Below are positions 45,284 to 55,301 of a stretch of 64,000 nucleotides of DNA, one piece after another. The stretch spans positions 1-64,000 of the forward strand of contig JAMPEL010000012.1 of NCBI GenBank assembly GCA_023665185.1, written 5' to 3'. The translations under genes and the position numbers were made by a program. The notes under the pieces are model-generated. The model saw nothing but the letters and a program-made list of their open reading frames with translations, did not search any database and was not told where the DNA came from. Origin of the DNA: Roseburia sp. GTDB lineage: Bacteria; Bacteroidota; Bacteroidia; Bacteroidales; Bacteroidaceae. Each line of letters starts with the position of its first letter. The stretch's first letter is position 1.

Positions 45284-46702
45284 TCAAAAGTCCCATACTG
45301 TATGGAACATTTTTCCCCGCTCGCAGTCCACTCTCTCATACTGATGGGCACCGAAACAATCGCGCTGTGCTTGTATCAGATTCGCTGACGAATGCAAAGT
45401 GCGCATCCCGTCAAAATAGCTCAAAGCCGAACCCATAGCCGGAAGCGGAAGCCCAGCAAGGGCTGCATACGAGACTATGCGCCTCCACGCACTGAGCGCG
45501 CCCGTCAGCTCTGTCACAAAATAATCATCGAGAAGTATGCTTTCCATCTCCGGCTGACTTCCGTATGCATCCCTTATGTGGCGGAGCAGGCCCGAGCGTA
45601 TGATACATCCGTTTTGCCATATCCGCGCAATAGTGGAAAGATTAAGATTCCAGCCGTATTTTTCCGATGCACGGCGCATAAGCGAGAATCCCTGAGCGTA
45701 TGAAATTATTTTTGAAGCATATAGTGCCTTGCGCACATCCTCCACATCGGGTTTGCGTATGTCATACGAAACAGCCTGCTGATAAATGCGGCTTGCCTGC
45801 ACACGCAGTTCCCTGTATGCCGAGAGCATACGGGCATATACAGACTCAGCCATGAGTGTCGCAGGCTCATCCTCATCGACCGATGCCATGACGCTCCATT
45901 TACCAGTACCTTTTTGCGAAGCCACATCGAGTATATTATCGACCAGGAAACTGCCGTCCGCATCCCGCTTCCGCAGTATGCCGGCAGTTATCTTTATAAG
46001 AAAACTGTCAAGCTGACCGACATTCCATCGGGCAAACACATCAGCCATTTCCATATTGCCTAAACCGCATCCCTTCCTCAGCAATGTATAAGCCTCAGCT
46101 ATAAGCTGCATGTCTCCATATTCAATCCCGTTGTGTACGGTCTTGACAAAATGTCCCGAACCGCCGTTGCCAATCCACTCACAACACGGTGTGCCGTCAT
46201 CAAGACGTGCCGCCATGCTTCTCAACATGCCGCCGGCAATGCGCCATCCTTCCAACGAGCCTCCGGGCATCACCGAAGGTCCCCGCAACGCTCCGTCCTC
46301 TCCTCCCGACACTCCACAACCGATATAATGTATACCGCGCTGCTCCAGCAAGACACCTCTGCGCTGCGTATCCCTGAAATCGGAATTTCCTCCATCAATA
46401 ATCACATCGCCAAAGGAGAGACAAGGGCAGAGCTGCTCTATCATCTCATCCACCGCATTTCCGGCACTCACCATCAGCATCACCACACGGGGCACACTCA
46501 ACGCAGCCGCAAGCTCAGACAGCGAATGTGCAGGCACAAACCTATTTCCGGTTCCGTAGTCAGACACGAACTTGTCTGCCACATCCTCGCGTCCCGGCTC
46601 AAAGCGGTTGTACACAGCCACTGTGAGTCCCTTACTTTCCATGTTTCTCGCAAGAGCTTTTCCCATGACTCCAAGCCCAATGATTCCAATATCCGCTGCC
46701 AT
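45284..46702 (-). CDS. gnd: 6-phosphogluconate dehydrogenase, decarboxylating
   Basis: A 472-residue dehydrogenase giving ribulose-5-phosphate, CO2 and NADPH. I take the ATG at 46702 (MAADIGIIGLGVMGKALARN), which is the conserved family start; the open frame extends upstream to 47095 only because it crosses the promoter and the opposite gene. GCGVSGGEDGALRGPSVMPG and GSGHFVKTVHNGIEYGDMQL (with the catalytic Lys) are the signatures. It is the first gene of gnd-zwf-pgl, divergent from mutS2. Confidence 0.96.
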   Translation of the reverse strand: MAADIGIIGLGVMGKALARNMESKGLTVAVYNRFEPGREDVADKFVSDYGTGNRFVPAHSLSELAAALSVPRVVMLMVSAGNAVDEMIEQLCPCLSFGDVIIDGGNSDFRDTQRRGVLLEQRGIHYIGCGVSGGEDGALRGPSVMPGGSLEGWRIAGGMLRSMAARLDDGTPCCEWIGNGGSGHFVKTVHNGIEYGDMQLIAEAYTLLRKGCGLGNMEMADVFARWNVGQLDSFLIKITAGILRKRDADGSFLVDNILDVASQKGTGKWSVMASVDEDEPATLMAESVYARMLSAYRELRVQASRIYQQAVSYDIRKPDVEDVRKALYASKIISYAQGFSLMRRASEKYGWNLNLSTIARIWQNGCIIRSGLLRHIRDAYGSQPEMESILLDDYFVTELTGALSAWRRIVSYAALAGLPLPAMGSALSYFDGMRTLHSSANLIQAQRDCFGAHQYERVDCERGKMFHTVWDF

Positions 46703-46759
46703 AAATAGTCCTTTGTTTAATCGTTTTTTTACTGTGTAACAGAAATGCCGCACGCTTTG

Positions 46760-46791
46760 TTTGCGCAACTTACAGCAAAGCAGTAATTTTG
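46760..46791 (+). promoter_or_regulatory. Promoter of mutS2
   Basis: TTTG at 46760-46763, 20 bases, then TAATTTTG at 46784-46791: a complete Bacteroidota promoter. The predicted start near 46798 gives a leader of only about 13 bases before the ATG at 46811. The gnd promoter must lie in the same 100 bp on the other strand. Confidence 0.75.
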
Positions 46792-46810
46792 CAGGAATAT
46801 TTTGTATGAT

Positions 46811-49387
46811 ATGATTTACCCGAACAACTACGAAGAGAAGATTGGATTTACGAATATCCGCAAGATTCTTGCGGAGAAATGTCTGTGCCGACTTGGTGAG
46901 GAGCGTGTGGAGCAAATGAGCTTTTCCATACAACATGCAGTGATAAAGCGACAGGTGAGGCAAACAATGGAATTTGTGCGTATATTGCAGGAAGAAGATT
47001 TTCCAGACCAGAATTTTTTCGATGTCAGGCAATCGCTGCGACGCATACGCATAGAAAACACCTTCCTTGAGGTGCAAGAGCTGTTTGACTTGCAACGCTC
47101 ACTCGACGTGATATGCCGCATTGTGACATTTCTGAAGAAATCGGGCAAGGCGGGAGTATCCGCCAATAACGACAATTATGATGACAACAATATGCCGCAA
47201 GATGAAGAGCCGGATTCTGTGGCATACCCTGCACTCCATCAGTTGTCTGCCGATGTGAGGACATACCCGCAATTCGTAAAACGGATAGACCAGATTCTTG
47301 ACAAATTCGGGCACGTAAAAGACACTGCATCACCTGAGCTGATGCGCATACGCAGGGAACTTGCCGCTACAACACAGGGCATATCGCGCTCACTCAACAA
47401 CATTCTGAAAAACGCAAAGAGCGAGGGGCTTGTCGATAAGGAACTCACTCCTACCATGCGCGATGGGCGACTGGTTATTCCTGTGGCTCCTGCCATGAAA
47501 CGGAAAATACACGGAATCGTGCATGACGAATCTGACTCAGGACGGACTGTCTTCATCGAACCGACAGAGGTTGTAGAAGCCAACAACAAAATACGTGAAC
47601 TGGAATCGGAGGAAAGAAGAGAGATTATCAGAATACTGACTGAATTTACCAGCACTGTACGCCCTGATGTCAAGGAAATCATGCAAAGCTACGAGTTTCT
47701 CGCCGACATTGATTTCATACGCGCCAAAGCCAAATTCGCAATCAGCACACAGTCGGTTGAGCCTGTCATTGAGGACAAACAGATAATAGACTGGAGCATG
47801 GCGGTGCATCCGCTCCTGCAAATGTCGCTTGCGCGTCACGGACGAAAAGTGGTCCCACTCGACTTGCTGCTAAACCGCAAACAGCGTATATTACTCATTT
47901 CGGGACCGAATGCGGGCGGCAAGTCCGTATGTCTTAAAACTGTCGGACTGCTGCAATACATGCTTCAATGCGGCATGCCTGTACCAATGGCAGAGAGCAG
48001 TGTTGCCGGGATATTCCAAAGCATTTTCATAGACATTGGCGACGAGCAAAGTCTGGAGAACGATTTGTCGACTTATTCGTCACACTTGCTCAACATGAAG
48101 AATACAATGCGCCATTGCAATGGTGCAAGCCTCATATTAATAGACGAGTTCGGTTCCGGAACCGAGCCTCAGATTGGCGGTGCTATGGCAGAATCCGTAC
48201 TGAAAAGATTCAACAACAAGCACGCATACGGAGTAATCACCACACACTATCAGAACCTGAAGCATTATGCCCAAAGTACGGACGGCATCATCAACGGAGC
48301 GATGCTCTACGACCGCCAACAGATGCAACCGCTGTTCCAACTGCGCATTGGCAATCCCGGAAGTTCTTTTGCCGTAGAAATTGCCCGCAAGACCGGTATC
48401 CCCGATGATGTGATAGCCGACGCGTCTGAGATTGTGGGACAGGATTATATCAATGCCGACAAGTATCTGCAAGACATTGTACGCGACAAACGTTACTGGG
48501 AAAACAAACGTCAGACAATCCATCAACACGAGAAGCAGATGGAGCAGACAATCGCGCGCTATGAGGAAGAAATAAAGAAATTGCATGAGGAGCGCAAGCT
48601 GATTATTGCCAAAGCCAAAGAAGAGGCTATGGAATTGCTGAAAAATTCCAATGCGCAGATAGAACAAACCATCAAGGCTATCAAGGAGGCACAGGCAGAG
48701 AAAGAGCGCACAAGGGAAATACGTCAGGGACTTGCCGACTTCAAGCAAAATGTGCGTGAAATCAATCCGGAGGAGATGGAGGAGCGCATACGCAAACAGA
48801 TGGAGAAACTGAAGGCAAGACAAAAGAGAAAGCAGGAAAAGAAATCGAATCCGAAAGACGCGGCAAACAAGCCTGCCACTTCAGGCAGCAGCACTTCAGG
48901 CATCACATCGGAAAAGAAGGATAAGGTGCTTGCTGTGGGCGACTATGTACGCATCAAAGGACAGACATCTGTGGGACAGATTACAAAGATAAGCGGAGAC
49001 GAGGCACAAGTGACATTCGGAATGATTCAGACCAACATCAAACTGAAACGTCTTGAAGGAGCCTCCGAGCCTAAAAAAGAGACACGCGCTGCGACCTTTG
49101 TCAGTTTGAAGACTCAGGACGACATACGCGAGACAACATTAAACTTCAAACAAGACATTGATGTACGCGGAATGAGAGGAGATGAGGCAGTGCAGGCTGT
49201 CACCTATTTCATTGATGATGCAATGGTTGCCGGTGTGTCACGTGTCCGCATACTGCACGGAACGGGTTCGGGAATACTGCGCACACTCATACGCCAGTAT
49301 CTGAACACAATACCGGCCGTGGCTGATTGCAGAGACGAGCATGTGCAGTTTGGCGGTGCCGGAATAACGGTTGTAGACTTGATTTAA
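46811..49387 (+). CDS. mutS2: MutS2 family ATPase/endonuclease
   Basis: An 858-residue MutS homologue that lacks the mismatch-reading domain and acts against recombination or in rescue of collided ribosomes, as known for the family. The ATPase has SGPNAGGKSVCLKTV with the Walker A at residues 365-373 and LILIDEFGSGTEP as Walker B/signature. A long coiled coil (about 560-680) follows, and the C-terminal Smr domain (about 775-858) has DVRGMRGDEA and ILHGTGSGILR. The ATG at 46811 is preferred to the TTG at 46802. An HD-domain gene follows after 30 bp. Confidence 0.95.
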   Translation: MIYPNNYEEKIGFTNIRKILAEKCLCRLGEERVEQMSFSIQHAVIKRQVRQTMEFVRILQEEDFPDQNFFDVRQSLRRIRIENTFLEVQELFDLQRSLDVICRIVTFLKKSGKAGVSANNDNYDDNNMPQDEEPDSVAYPALHQLSADVRTYPQFVKRIDQILDKFGHVKDTASPELMRIRRELAATTQGISRSLNNILKNAKSEGLVDKELTPTMRDGRLVIPVAPAMKRKIHGIVHDESDSGRTVFIEPTEVVEANNKIRELESEERREIIRILTEFTSTVRPDVKEIMQSYEFLADIDFIRAKAKFAISTQSVEPVIEDKQIIDWSMAVHPLLQMSLARHGRKVVPLDLLLNRKQRILLISGPNAGGKSVCLKTVGLLQYMLQCGMPVPMAESSVAGIFQSIFIDIGDEQSLENDLSTYSSHLLNMKNTMRHCNGASLILIDEFGSGTEPQIGGAMAESVLKRFNNKHAYGVITTHYQNLKHYAQSTDGIINGAMLYDRQQMQPLFQLRIGNPGSSFAVEIARKTGIPDDVIADASEIVGQDYINADKYLQDIVRDKRYWENKRQTIHQHEKQMEQTIARYEEEIKKLHEERKLIIAKAKEEAMELLKNSNAQIEQTIKAIKEAQAEKERTREIRQGLADFKQNVREINPEEMEERIRKQMEKLKARQKRKQEKKSNPKDAANKPATSGSSTSGITSEKKDKVLAVGDYVRIKGQTSVGQITKISGDEAQVTFGMIQTNIKLKRLEGASEPKKETRAATFVSLKTQDDIRETTLNFKQDIDVRGMRGDEAVQAVTYFIDDAMVAGVSRVRILHGTGSGILRTLIRQYLNTIPAVADCRDEHVQFGGAGITVVDLI

Positions 49388-49417
49388 ATTGCCTTACACA
49401 TTATATATATACACTCA

Positions 49418-50044
49418 ATGGAAGTTTCCAAGCATATCAAAGAATATGTGGAGCGGATGATTATTCCACGTTACGCGCATTTCGACAAGGCGCACCGTGA
49501 GGACCACGTGCGTATGGTCATTGAACGAAGCCTCCAATTGGCAATGAAGATGCTGCACCTGAATTGCGACATGGTATATATAGCAAGTGCTTTTCACGAC
49601 CTCGGACTGACAAACGGTCGTGAAAAGCACCACTATTATTCACGTACAATTCTGGAGAACGACAACTTTGTCCGCGAACATTTCACAGACGAGGAAATCA
49701 GGCTGATGGGAGAAGCGGTTGAAGACCACAGGGCATCAAATAAGTCAAAGCCCCGCAACGACTACGGTCTTGTTGTGGCTGAGGCTGACAGACTCATCAA
49801 TCCAGAGACAATTGTCCGCCGTACCGTCCAATACGGCCTTTCCAATTCCCCCGATTTCGACAGGGAAGAACAATATCAACGTGCAAAAGAGCATCTTTCC
49901 AACAAATACGGACGCAACGGCTACTTGAAAATTTGGATTCCGTGGAGTGACAATGCAGCACATCTTGAAAGACTTCATGAACTAATAGAGAACGAGAAAC
50001 AGCTTCGTGCAATATTCGACAGAATTTTTGCAGAAGAGACATGA
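49418..50044 (+). CDS. HD-domain phosphohydrolase
   Basis: A 208-residue HD-superfamily protein. The metal-binding residues seen are His30 (EDHVRMV), His60-Asp61 (SAFHDLG), His103 or 104 in the AVEDHRAS segment, and an Asp in AEADRLIN. The family removes phosphate from nucleotides or related compounds; a precise substrate cannot be given. It is probably co-transcribed with mutS2. Confidence 0.88.
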   Translation: MEVSKHIKEYVERMIIPRYAHFDKAHREDHVRMVIERSLQLAMKMLHLNCDMVYIASAFHDLGLTNGREKHHYYSRTILENDNFVREHFTDEEIRLMGEAVEDHRASNKSKPRNDYGLVVAEADRLINPETIVRRTVQYGLSNSPDFDREEQYQRAKEHLSNKYGRNGYLKIWIPWSDNAAHLERLHELIENEKQLRAIFDRIFAEET

Positions 50045-50338
50045 ATATGAGGTTAAAACTGCACTCGACAAATTAAACCGACTGTTTCTAAATAACATGA
50101 TTCCATTTTTTTCTTCTTGACATGCAGGAAAAGGCTTTCGACACTATGTCTGCTGATAAGAAGACAGAAGGTACGGTTTCAATACACTTGGTATTTGGGA
50201 AATGCACAACTGGTACAGGATTCATGGACAGCAGCATGATACAGAATACAAAAAATAAGCCGCGCCACAGAGACATAGAAAAAGGCTCTGTGTGCGCGGT
50301 CCATAAACATTCTTTCGACTCAACAGAATCTGCCACCA
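50045..50338. other. Intergenic region between converging genes
   Basis: No gene is supported; overlapping short frames on both strands lack family features. A GC-rich hairpin at 50260-50299 serves the flavin reductase gene. Confidence 0.6.
50260..50299 (-). terminator. Terminator after the flavin reductase gene
   Basis: CCGCGCACACAGAG and CTCTGTGGCGCGG (minus strand) form a GC-rich stem with one bulge, followed on that strand by CTTATTTTTTG. Confidence 0.75.
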
Positions 50339-50854
50339 TTATTCAGCAGACCAGACACGCAAAATACGACCATAATACCGTGTATGAATGCCACCCGCTA
50401 TTTTGCCATAGCATTTCTCATATACTGACTTGTCCTTGAAATTAGCCTCATCAAGTATATCAGAATAGACAGTCTCACACTCTATAATCAGTTTGGCACC
50501 CTTGAAAGTAACCATTCCTGACGGCAAAACATCAGCATCCAAGCCGGGATAGTGCATTTTATCAATCTCACGTCCACTCTTTGTTCCCATAACAGATAAT
50601 ACTTTCTTATACTCTGGTCCGAAGAAGGTCAGGGTGAAACGACCTTCACGCTCTACAAAAGATTTGGTATAACGCTGCTGACGTACAACCACCTCGACCA
50701 TATTCTCAAACCACAGTTCGCCCATCAGTCCCCAATTGGCAGTCATAGTATTAAAGTCATCCGCTGTTCCTGCCGTGATAAGCATCCAATCATTCTTGAT
50801 TAACCCAACTATATTCTCCTTAATTTCAGAAGCTTTTATCTCTTTCATTTCCAA
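50339..50854 (-). CDS. Flavin reductase-like (flavoredoxin) protein
   Basis: A 171-residue FMN-binding split-barrel protein. MLITAGTADDFNTMTANWGL is the family start and RQQRYTKSFVEREGRFTLTF is the flavin-binding segment. Such proteins reduce flavins or pass electrons from FMN; the electron acceptor here is unknown. It stands alone with its own terminator and is read in the same direction as rarA, 74 bp upstream. Confidence 0.9.
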   Translation of the reverse strand: MEMKEIKASEIKENIVGLIKNDWMLITAGTADDFNTMTANWGLMGELWFENMVEVVVRQQRYTKSFVEREGRFTLTFFGPEYKKVLSVMGTKSGREIDKMHYPGLDADVLPSGMVTFKGAKLIIECETVYSDILDEANFKDKSVYEKCYGKIAGGIHTRYYGRILRVWSAE

Positions 50855-50928
50855 TATTATTTATTTAGTGTATATATATGTATGGAGCACATCATTTGTA
50901 CAAGTGTTTCTTTCTATGACCTGCGTAA

Positions 50929-52215
50929 TCAATGAAACCTGTCGCCCCACAAATGCTGCATCCGCTCCTTTATCTTACTTTCCTGCGCATTCTCTTGCGG
51001 AATCCAGAAACGCTGTTCCTCCGCCCCGTCAGGAAGAAACTGCTGCGGCACAAAATTGCCTTTATAATCATGAGCATATTTATATCCATCGCCATAACCA
51101 AGCTGTTCCATAAGTTTGGTCGGGGCATTGCGCAGATGAAGAGGAACTGAAAGATTGCCTGTTTGATGTACAAACTGCAAGGCTTTGTTTACCGACATAT
51201 AGGCAGAATTGCTTTTGGGACTTGTGGCAAGGTAGACTGTAGCTTCGGCAAGCGGAATGCGCCCTTCCGGCATACCTATTTTCATGACAGCATCGAAAGC
51301 TGCATTCGCAAGCAACAAGGCATTAGGATTTGCCAAACCTATATCCTCACTCGCAGAAATAACCAAACGGCGGGCAATAAAAGCAGGGTCTTCCCCACCC
51401 TCAATCATGCGCGCAAGATAGTAAACAGCCGCATCGGGGTCGCTTCCGCGTATGCTCTTGATAAATGCGGACACAATATCGTAGTGCATTTCTCCCTCCC
51501 GGTCGTATGCCAACGGATTCTGCTGTATGCTATCTGTCACAAGGGCATCCGTTATCTCGATTTCTGAATCATCCGCCACAGAAAGGGCAGAAGCAGCCTC
51601 AACAACCAACTCAAGAATATTGAGCAACTTTCGGGCATCCCCACCACTATATCGGAGCATGGCACCGGTTTCCTTGAATACGATATTCTTCTGCTTCAAA
51701 TAAAAATCCTTCTCCACAGCGGTATGAAGCAAGGAAAGCAAATCTTCTTGCTCCAAAGATTTCAGCACATACACCTGACATCGGCTGAGAAGCGGACGGA
51801 TAACCTCAAAAGAGGGATTCTCGGTAGTAGCTCCGATGAGTATGACTGTTCCTTGCTCTACAGCTCCAAGCAATGAGTCCTGTTGAGACTTTGAAAAACG
51901 GTGTATCTCATCAATGAACAATATAGGATTTCCATTACCAAAGAAACGGCTTGAGCGCGCCTTTTCTATTACCTCACGTACATCCTTTACTCCAGATGTG
52001 ACAGCACTGAGCGTAAAGAAAGGCACTTCAAGACTTCGGGCAATGATATTCGCCAATGTGGTTTTACCCACACCGGGAGGCCCCCACAGAATGAATGAGG
52101 AAATGCGCTTCTGCTCTATCATACGGCGAATGACAGCCCCTTGTCCTACAAGATGCTGCTGCCCTGTATATTCATCCAATGTTTGTGGACGTAATCTCTC
52201 AGCCAGCGGTTTCAT
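50929..52215 (-). CDS. rarA: Replication-associated recombination protein A (AAA+ ATPase)
   Basis: A 428-residue RarA/MgsA-family AAA+ ATPase acting at stalled replication forks. Walker A is WGPPGVGKTT (residues 44-52), Walker B is LFIDEIHRF, and the sensor segment is GATTENPSFEV. The C-terminal part with RLVISASEDIGLANP and GYKYAHDY is the tetramerisation domain. The length is standard. Confidence 0.95.
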   Translation of the reverse strand: MKPLAERLRPQTLDEYTGQQHLVGQGAVIRRMIEQKRISSFILWGPPGVGKTTLANIIARSLEVPFFTLSAVTSGVKDVREVIEKARSSRFFGNGNPILFIDEIHRFSKSQQDSLLGAVEQGTVILIGATTENPSFEVIRPLLSRCQVYVLKSLEQEDLLSLLHTAVEKDFYLKQKNIVFKETGAMLRYSGGDARKLLNILELVVEAASALSVADDSEIEITDALVTDSIQQNPLAYDREGEMHYDIVSAFIKSIRGSDPDAAVYYLARMIEGGEDPAFIARRLVISASEDIGLANPNALLLANAAFDAVMKIGMPEGRIPLAEATVYLATSPKSNSAYMSVNKALQFVHQTGNLSVPLHLRNAPTKLMEQLGYGDGYKYAHDYKGNFVPQQFLPDGAEEQRFWIPQENAQESKIKERMQHLWGDRFH

Positions 52216-52233
52216 AAATAACCAAACAAAATC

Positions 52234-52989
52234 TTATAACTTTACATGATTAAAAACCTCGAACAATTGTATCCAGGAATCGGAGAGTTCCTGCATCGAC
52301 CCAAACAAAAGATTTGCTCCCTGACTGAGTAAAGCAGAATCGGGCAGAGGACCGGTATTTACTGCAATGGTAAAACAACCGGATGCTACTCCGGCCTTTA
52401 CTCCAAGCGGAGCATTCTCTACCACAAAGGACTGGTTTATCATGAGGTTACCGGCTTTCTGAAGTCCCATAAGATAAGGCTCAGGATTAGGCTTTCCATA
52501 TTTCACATCGAAAGCAGTCACCATCAGTTCAGAACTGAATATGTCTGGGAAATTGTGATTGAGACGCTCTATAAGCGACTTCTGTCCGGAACCCGTCACT
52601 ACCACAGGCACAATACCGGAAGCCCTCACCTGTTTCAACAGTTCGTATGCGCCCGGCATTCTCGGTGCTTCGGGACAAGCATTGAACAAACGGCTCTTAT
52701 ATCCATATATTTTCTCTATCTCTTCCTTATTGGACTCATAGCCACGCTCACGGACAGACACTAGATTTATTGTACTGGCACCAGTACGTCCCTCGTGCAT
52801 ATATGCCTCTTCAAGCGACATGTACATACCAAAATGCACCATTGTCTCATGCCAGCACCGAGCATGGTTTTTCATTGAATCAAACAAGACTCCATCCATG
52901 TCGAACATGGCAGACACGAGCGACATGCCTGTCAATCCTTTATCCTTCAAATAAAGATATAATGCTTCTTCAATCTTTTCACGTTCCAT
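52234..52989 (-). CDS. HAD-superfamily hydrolase, beta-phosphoglucomutase-like
   Basis: A 251-residue phosphatase or phosphomutase. The nucleophile Asp30 and acid Asp32 lie in AMFDMDGVLFDSM, VVVTGSG is motif II, and KYGKPNPEPY is motif III; the four-helix cap sits between. A charged extension of about 25 residues precedes the fold. The substrate is probably a sugar phosphate. It is 18 bp upstream of rarA on the same strand. Confidence 0.9.
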   Translation of the reverse strand: MEREKIEEALYLYLKDKGLTGMSLVSAMFDMDGVLFDSMKNHARCWHETMVHFGMYMSLEEAYMHEGRTGASTINLVSVRERGYESNKEEIEKIYGYKSRLFNACPEAPRMPGAYELLKQVRASGIVPVVVTGSGQKSLIERLNHNFPDIFSSELMVTAFDVKYGKPNPEPYLMGLQKAGNLMINQSFVVENAPLGVKAGVASGCFTIAVNTGPLPDSALLSQGANLLFGSMQELSDSWIQLFEVFNHVKL

Positions 52990-53056
52990 AGTTCAACTAT
53001 ACTCTTATACCTTATTAAATCTTATATTAGAAAAACACATTGCAATACTACTGTCA

Positions 53057-55165
53057 TCAGAATGTAAATCCGAGACTGACAAAGACATCCACTTTCTCTG
53101 TTATATTAGAACTACTTAATGTCAGACTTAGCGGTCCGACAAAACTGTCATACGAATAATTAATTCCGTATCCCAACATCAGATTCTCATTGATGATTTC
53201 ATGAAATCCATCACTATCCGAGCCGACATTAAATATGGCAGACACATAATGCTTCTGTCCCAAACGCATCCGTCCTTGCAAACGCGCCACAATCAAGGAA
53301 CGCTGTGCGCGTTCTATATTGGAAATTCCATAAAAAGGAATCTGCGCAGGCAAGTAATGACCATCCCATTGCCCGCCTACAATATTATATATTCCATATA
53401 TATTCGACTGCCTGTTCATGTAACGTATATATCCGGACGGAATAAGACAGAAGCGGGCAGATGTGGGACAATATACAGTAGTGAACGCATGAAAAGAATA
53501 CAGATAGTGATCTTTCGATGTAGTCACCTCATGCCCTCTGTACATGTTCGCTTCCGCATCCATCTTTATTCCATGAGTGGCAAAAATCTTCCTGTTTGTA
53601 GTGTTCACTCCCACATTCACGAAAAAGTCCCAGAAATTTCTGGAGCCTTCCATCGCCTCACTGAAATCAAGATTTGCATTAACCTTATCGACAAGAGTAC
53701 TCTTGAAGTTGTAGTTGTTAAAGCGCACACCACCTCCCACTTTGGCATACCGCCAGCTTTGTGCCACATTCAAAGATATAATATTATCTGAAAAGGTGGT
53801 ACTCAGCGAGTTTATACCCTTCTCATTAAATTTTACATCATTGTAGCCAACCTCATAATTGCAGCCCACATAAAATCCTTTTGCAGGCATACTTGAAAGA
53901 TTCAGCTTAAACTTATACCTCTTCCCCAAACGGATTGTCGTACCGACCTGAGTGGGCAAATTAAAGAACGGCACATGCACATATCCCTGCATGATAAGGC
54001 TTGCCATCTCTTCTTGATCGAAATTAGCTCCAAAACTAATTGCATCGGCAGGGAAAGGCTCAAACACATATTCCGGCGGCGAATAGAGTGAAACTTCATT
54101 TTTGAGTATGTCAAAATAAGTCCTGCGACGCTCCATGTATGCATTATTTCCTCCCATATCATCGGACAGTGACTTCAATGCATCGAACTGCTTGCGCGCC
54201 GCCTCCTCACCTCGGGCAATGAGTGTGTCAATCGCATTTTTTGTAAAACTTGCCGCATTGTATCCTGTCACATCTACTTTGATGTATATGTCTGTGTCTT
54301 TCTTGTTCCTTTTATATTTAGCAGAACCTGCAATGCCTGATATTTGATTGACAATGTCCATCACACTCTTTATCTTATCGACTTTCAGCATACCCTCTCC
54401 CAAATCCACTCCAATCACTATGTCTGCGCCCATCTCACGCGCTATATCTACCGGATAGTTGTTCAATATTCCACCATCAACCAGCAACATACTGTCTTTT
54501 CTTATCGGACGGAATACCCCGGGAATAGACATACTTGAGCGCATTGCCAGATTAATATCGCCACGGCGGAATACAATCTCATCACCGGAAACAATATCTT
54601 CCGCCACACAAGCAAAACGTATCGGAAGTTTGTCGAAGTCAATACTGTCTGGATATACCTTTGTCAGTTTACGGAACATCTTCATCACATTGACCCCCTC
54701 TATAATACCTGCTTTGGATACAGACAAAGAATCAGAACGCTTGATGCCAAGAGGGATATTCATAATATAATTATCCTGTCGCTCCCTTGCAAGAAAAGAT
54801 TCCTCACGACTCTCCTTTCTGTCAGTCAGCAATACCATCCAGTCTTGCACACGGAATATACTGTCAATACTTTCTGGAGTATATCCAGATGAATAGAGAC
54901 CGCCAACAATGGCTCCCATACTCGTACCCACTACAATATCAACCGGAATTCCTGCCTCCTCAATCACTTTCAAAGCACCAACATGAGCTGCTCCTTTCGC
55001 ACCTCCGCCACTCAACACCACAGCAATAACGGGACGCGCGCCGGCCTTTTTTACTTTTCGTTCCACATCATACTGATGTTTATTGCCAACAAACTCTATT
55101 GCATAGAGTCTCACTGACAGAAAAGCAGAAAAAAGAAAAATAAGAAAAAGGTTCCTTCTCATCAC
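53057..55165 (-). CDS. Patatin-like phospholipase with outer-membrane barrel
   Basis: A 702-residue protein with a signal peptide (about 1-22). The patatin domain has the oxyanion loop SGGGAKG (52-58), the nucleophile Ser82 in GTSMG and Asp230 in VDGGILNNYP. After a linker (about 340-420) comes a 16-strand-type barrel that ends with the Phe expected for BAM insertion (SLGFTF). This is the PlpD-like autotransporter layout, in which the lipase is displayed or released outside. The role may be lipid remodelling in the envelope or toward other cells. Confidence 0.9.
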   Translation of the reverse strand: MMRRNLFLIFLFSAFLSVRLYAIEFVGNKHQYDVERKVKKAGARPVIAVVLSGGGAKGAAHVGALKVIEEAGIPVDIVVGTSMGAIVGGLYSSGYTPESIDSIFRVQDWMVLLTDRKESREESFLARERQDNYIMNIPLGIKRSDSLSVSKAGIIEGVNVMKMFRKLTKVYPDSIDFDKLPIRFACVAEDIVSGDEIVFRRGDINLAMRSSMSIPGVFRPIRKDSMLLVDGGILNNYPVDIAREMGADIVIGVDLGEGMLKVDKIKSVMDIVNQISGIAGSAKYKRNKKDTDIYIKVDVTGYNAASFTKNAIDTLIARGEEAARKQFDALKSLSDDMGGNNAYMERRRTYFDILKNEVSLYSPPEYVFEPFPADAISFGANFDQEEMASLIMQGYVHVPFFNLPTQVGTTIRLGKRYKFKLNLSSMPAKGFYVGCNYEVGYNDVKFNEKGINSLSTTFSDNIISLNVAQSWRYAKVGGGVRFNNYNFKSTLVDKVNANLDFSEAMEGSRNFWDFFVNVGVNTTNRKIFATHGIKMDAEANMYRGHEVTTSKDHYLYSFHAFTTVYCPTSARFCLIPSGYIRYMNRQSNIYGIYNIVGGQWDGHYLPAQIPFYGISNIERAQRSLIVARLQGRMRLGQKHYVSAIFNVGSDSDGFHEIINENLMLGYGINYSYDSFVGPLSLTLSSSNITEKVDVFVSLGFTF

Positions 55166-55207
55166 AGACCATCAGATTTTTAAGACACCATCACCCAAAA
55201 TAAAAAA

Positions 55208-55280
55208 GCATAATGCAGAGATATACACAACAGTGTCCGCATCCATCCACAGACCACAATTCGTATATCCTGCATTATGC
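55208..55280 (-). terminator. Terminator after pgi
   Basis: GCATAATGCAG(G)ATATAC and its inverse pair across a loop of about 35 bases. On the minus strand the right arm runs into CTTTTTTATTTT. Confidence 0.75.
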
Positions 55281-55301
55281 GTCTCCAAACAAAGCAGAAT
55301 A

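Noticed and set aside
44493-45344. 283-codon open frame on plus opposite zwf
   Set aside because: The zwf signatures lie on the minus strand; this is a shadow.
46703-47095. N-terminal extension of gnd
   Set aside because: It runs through the mutS2 promoter and coding region; the conserved start is MAADIGIIGLG at 46702.
50122-50439. 105-codon open frame on plus after the HD-domain gene
   Set aside because: It overlaps the terminator and end of the flavin reductase gene and shows no recognisable domain.
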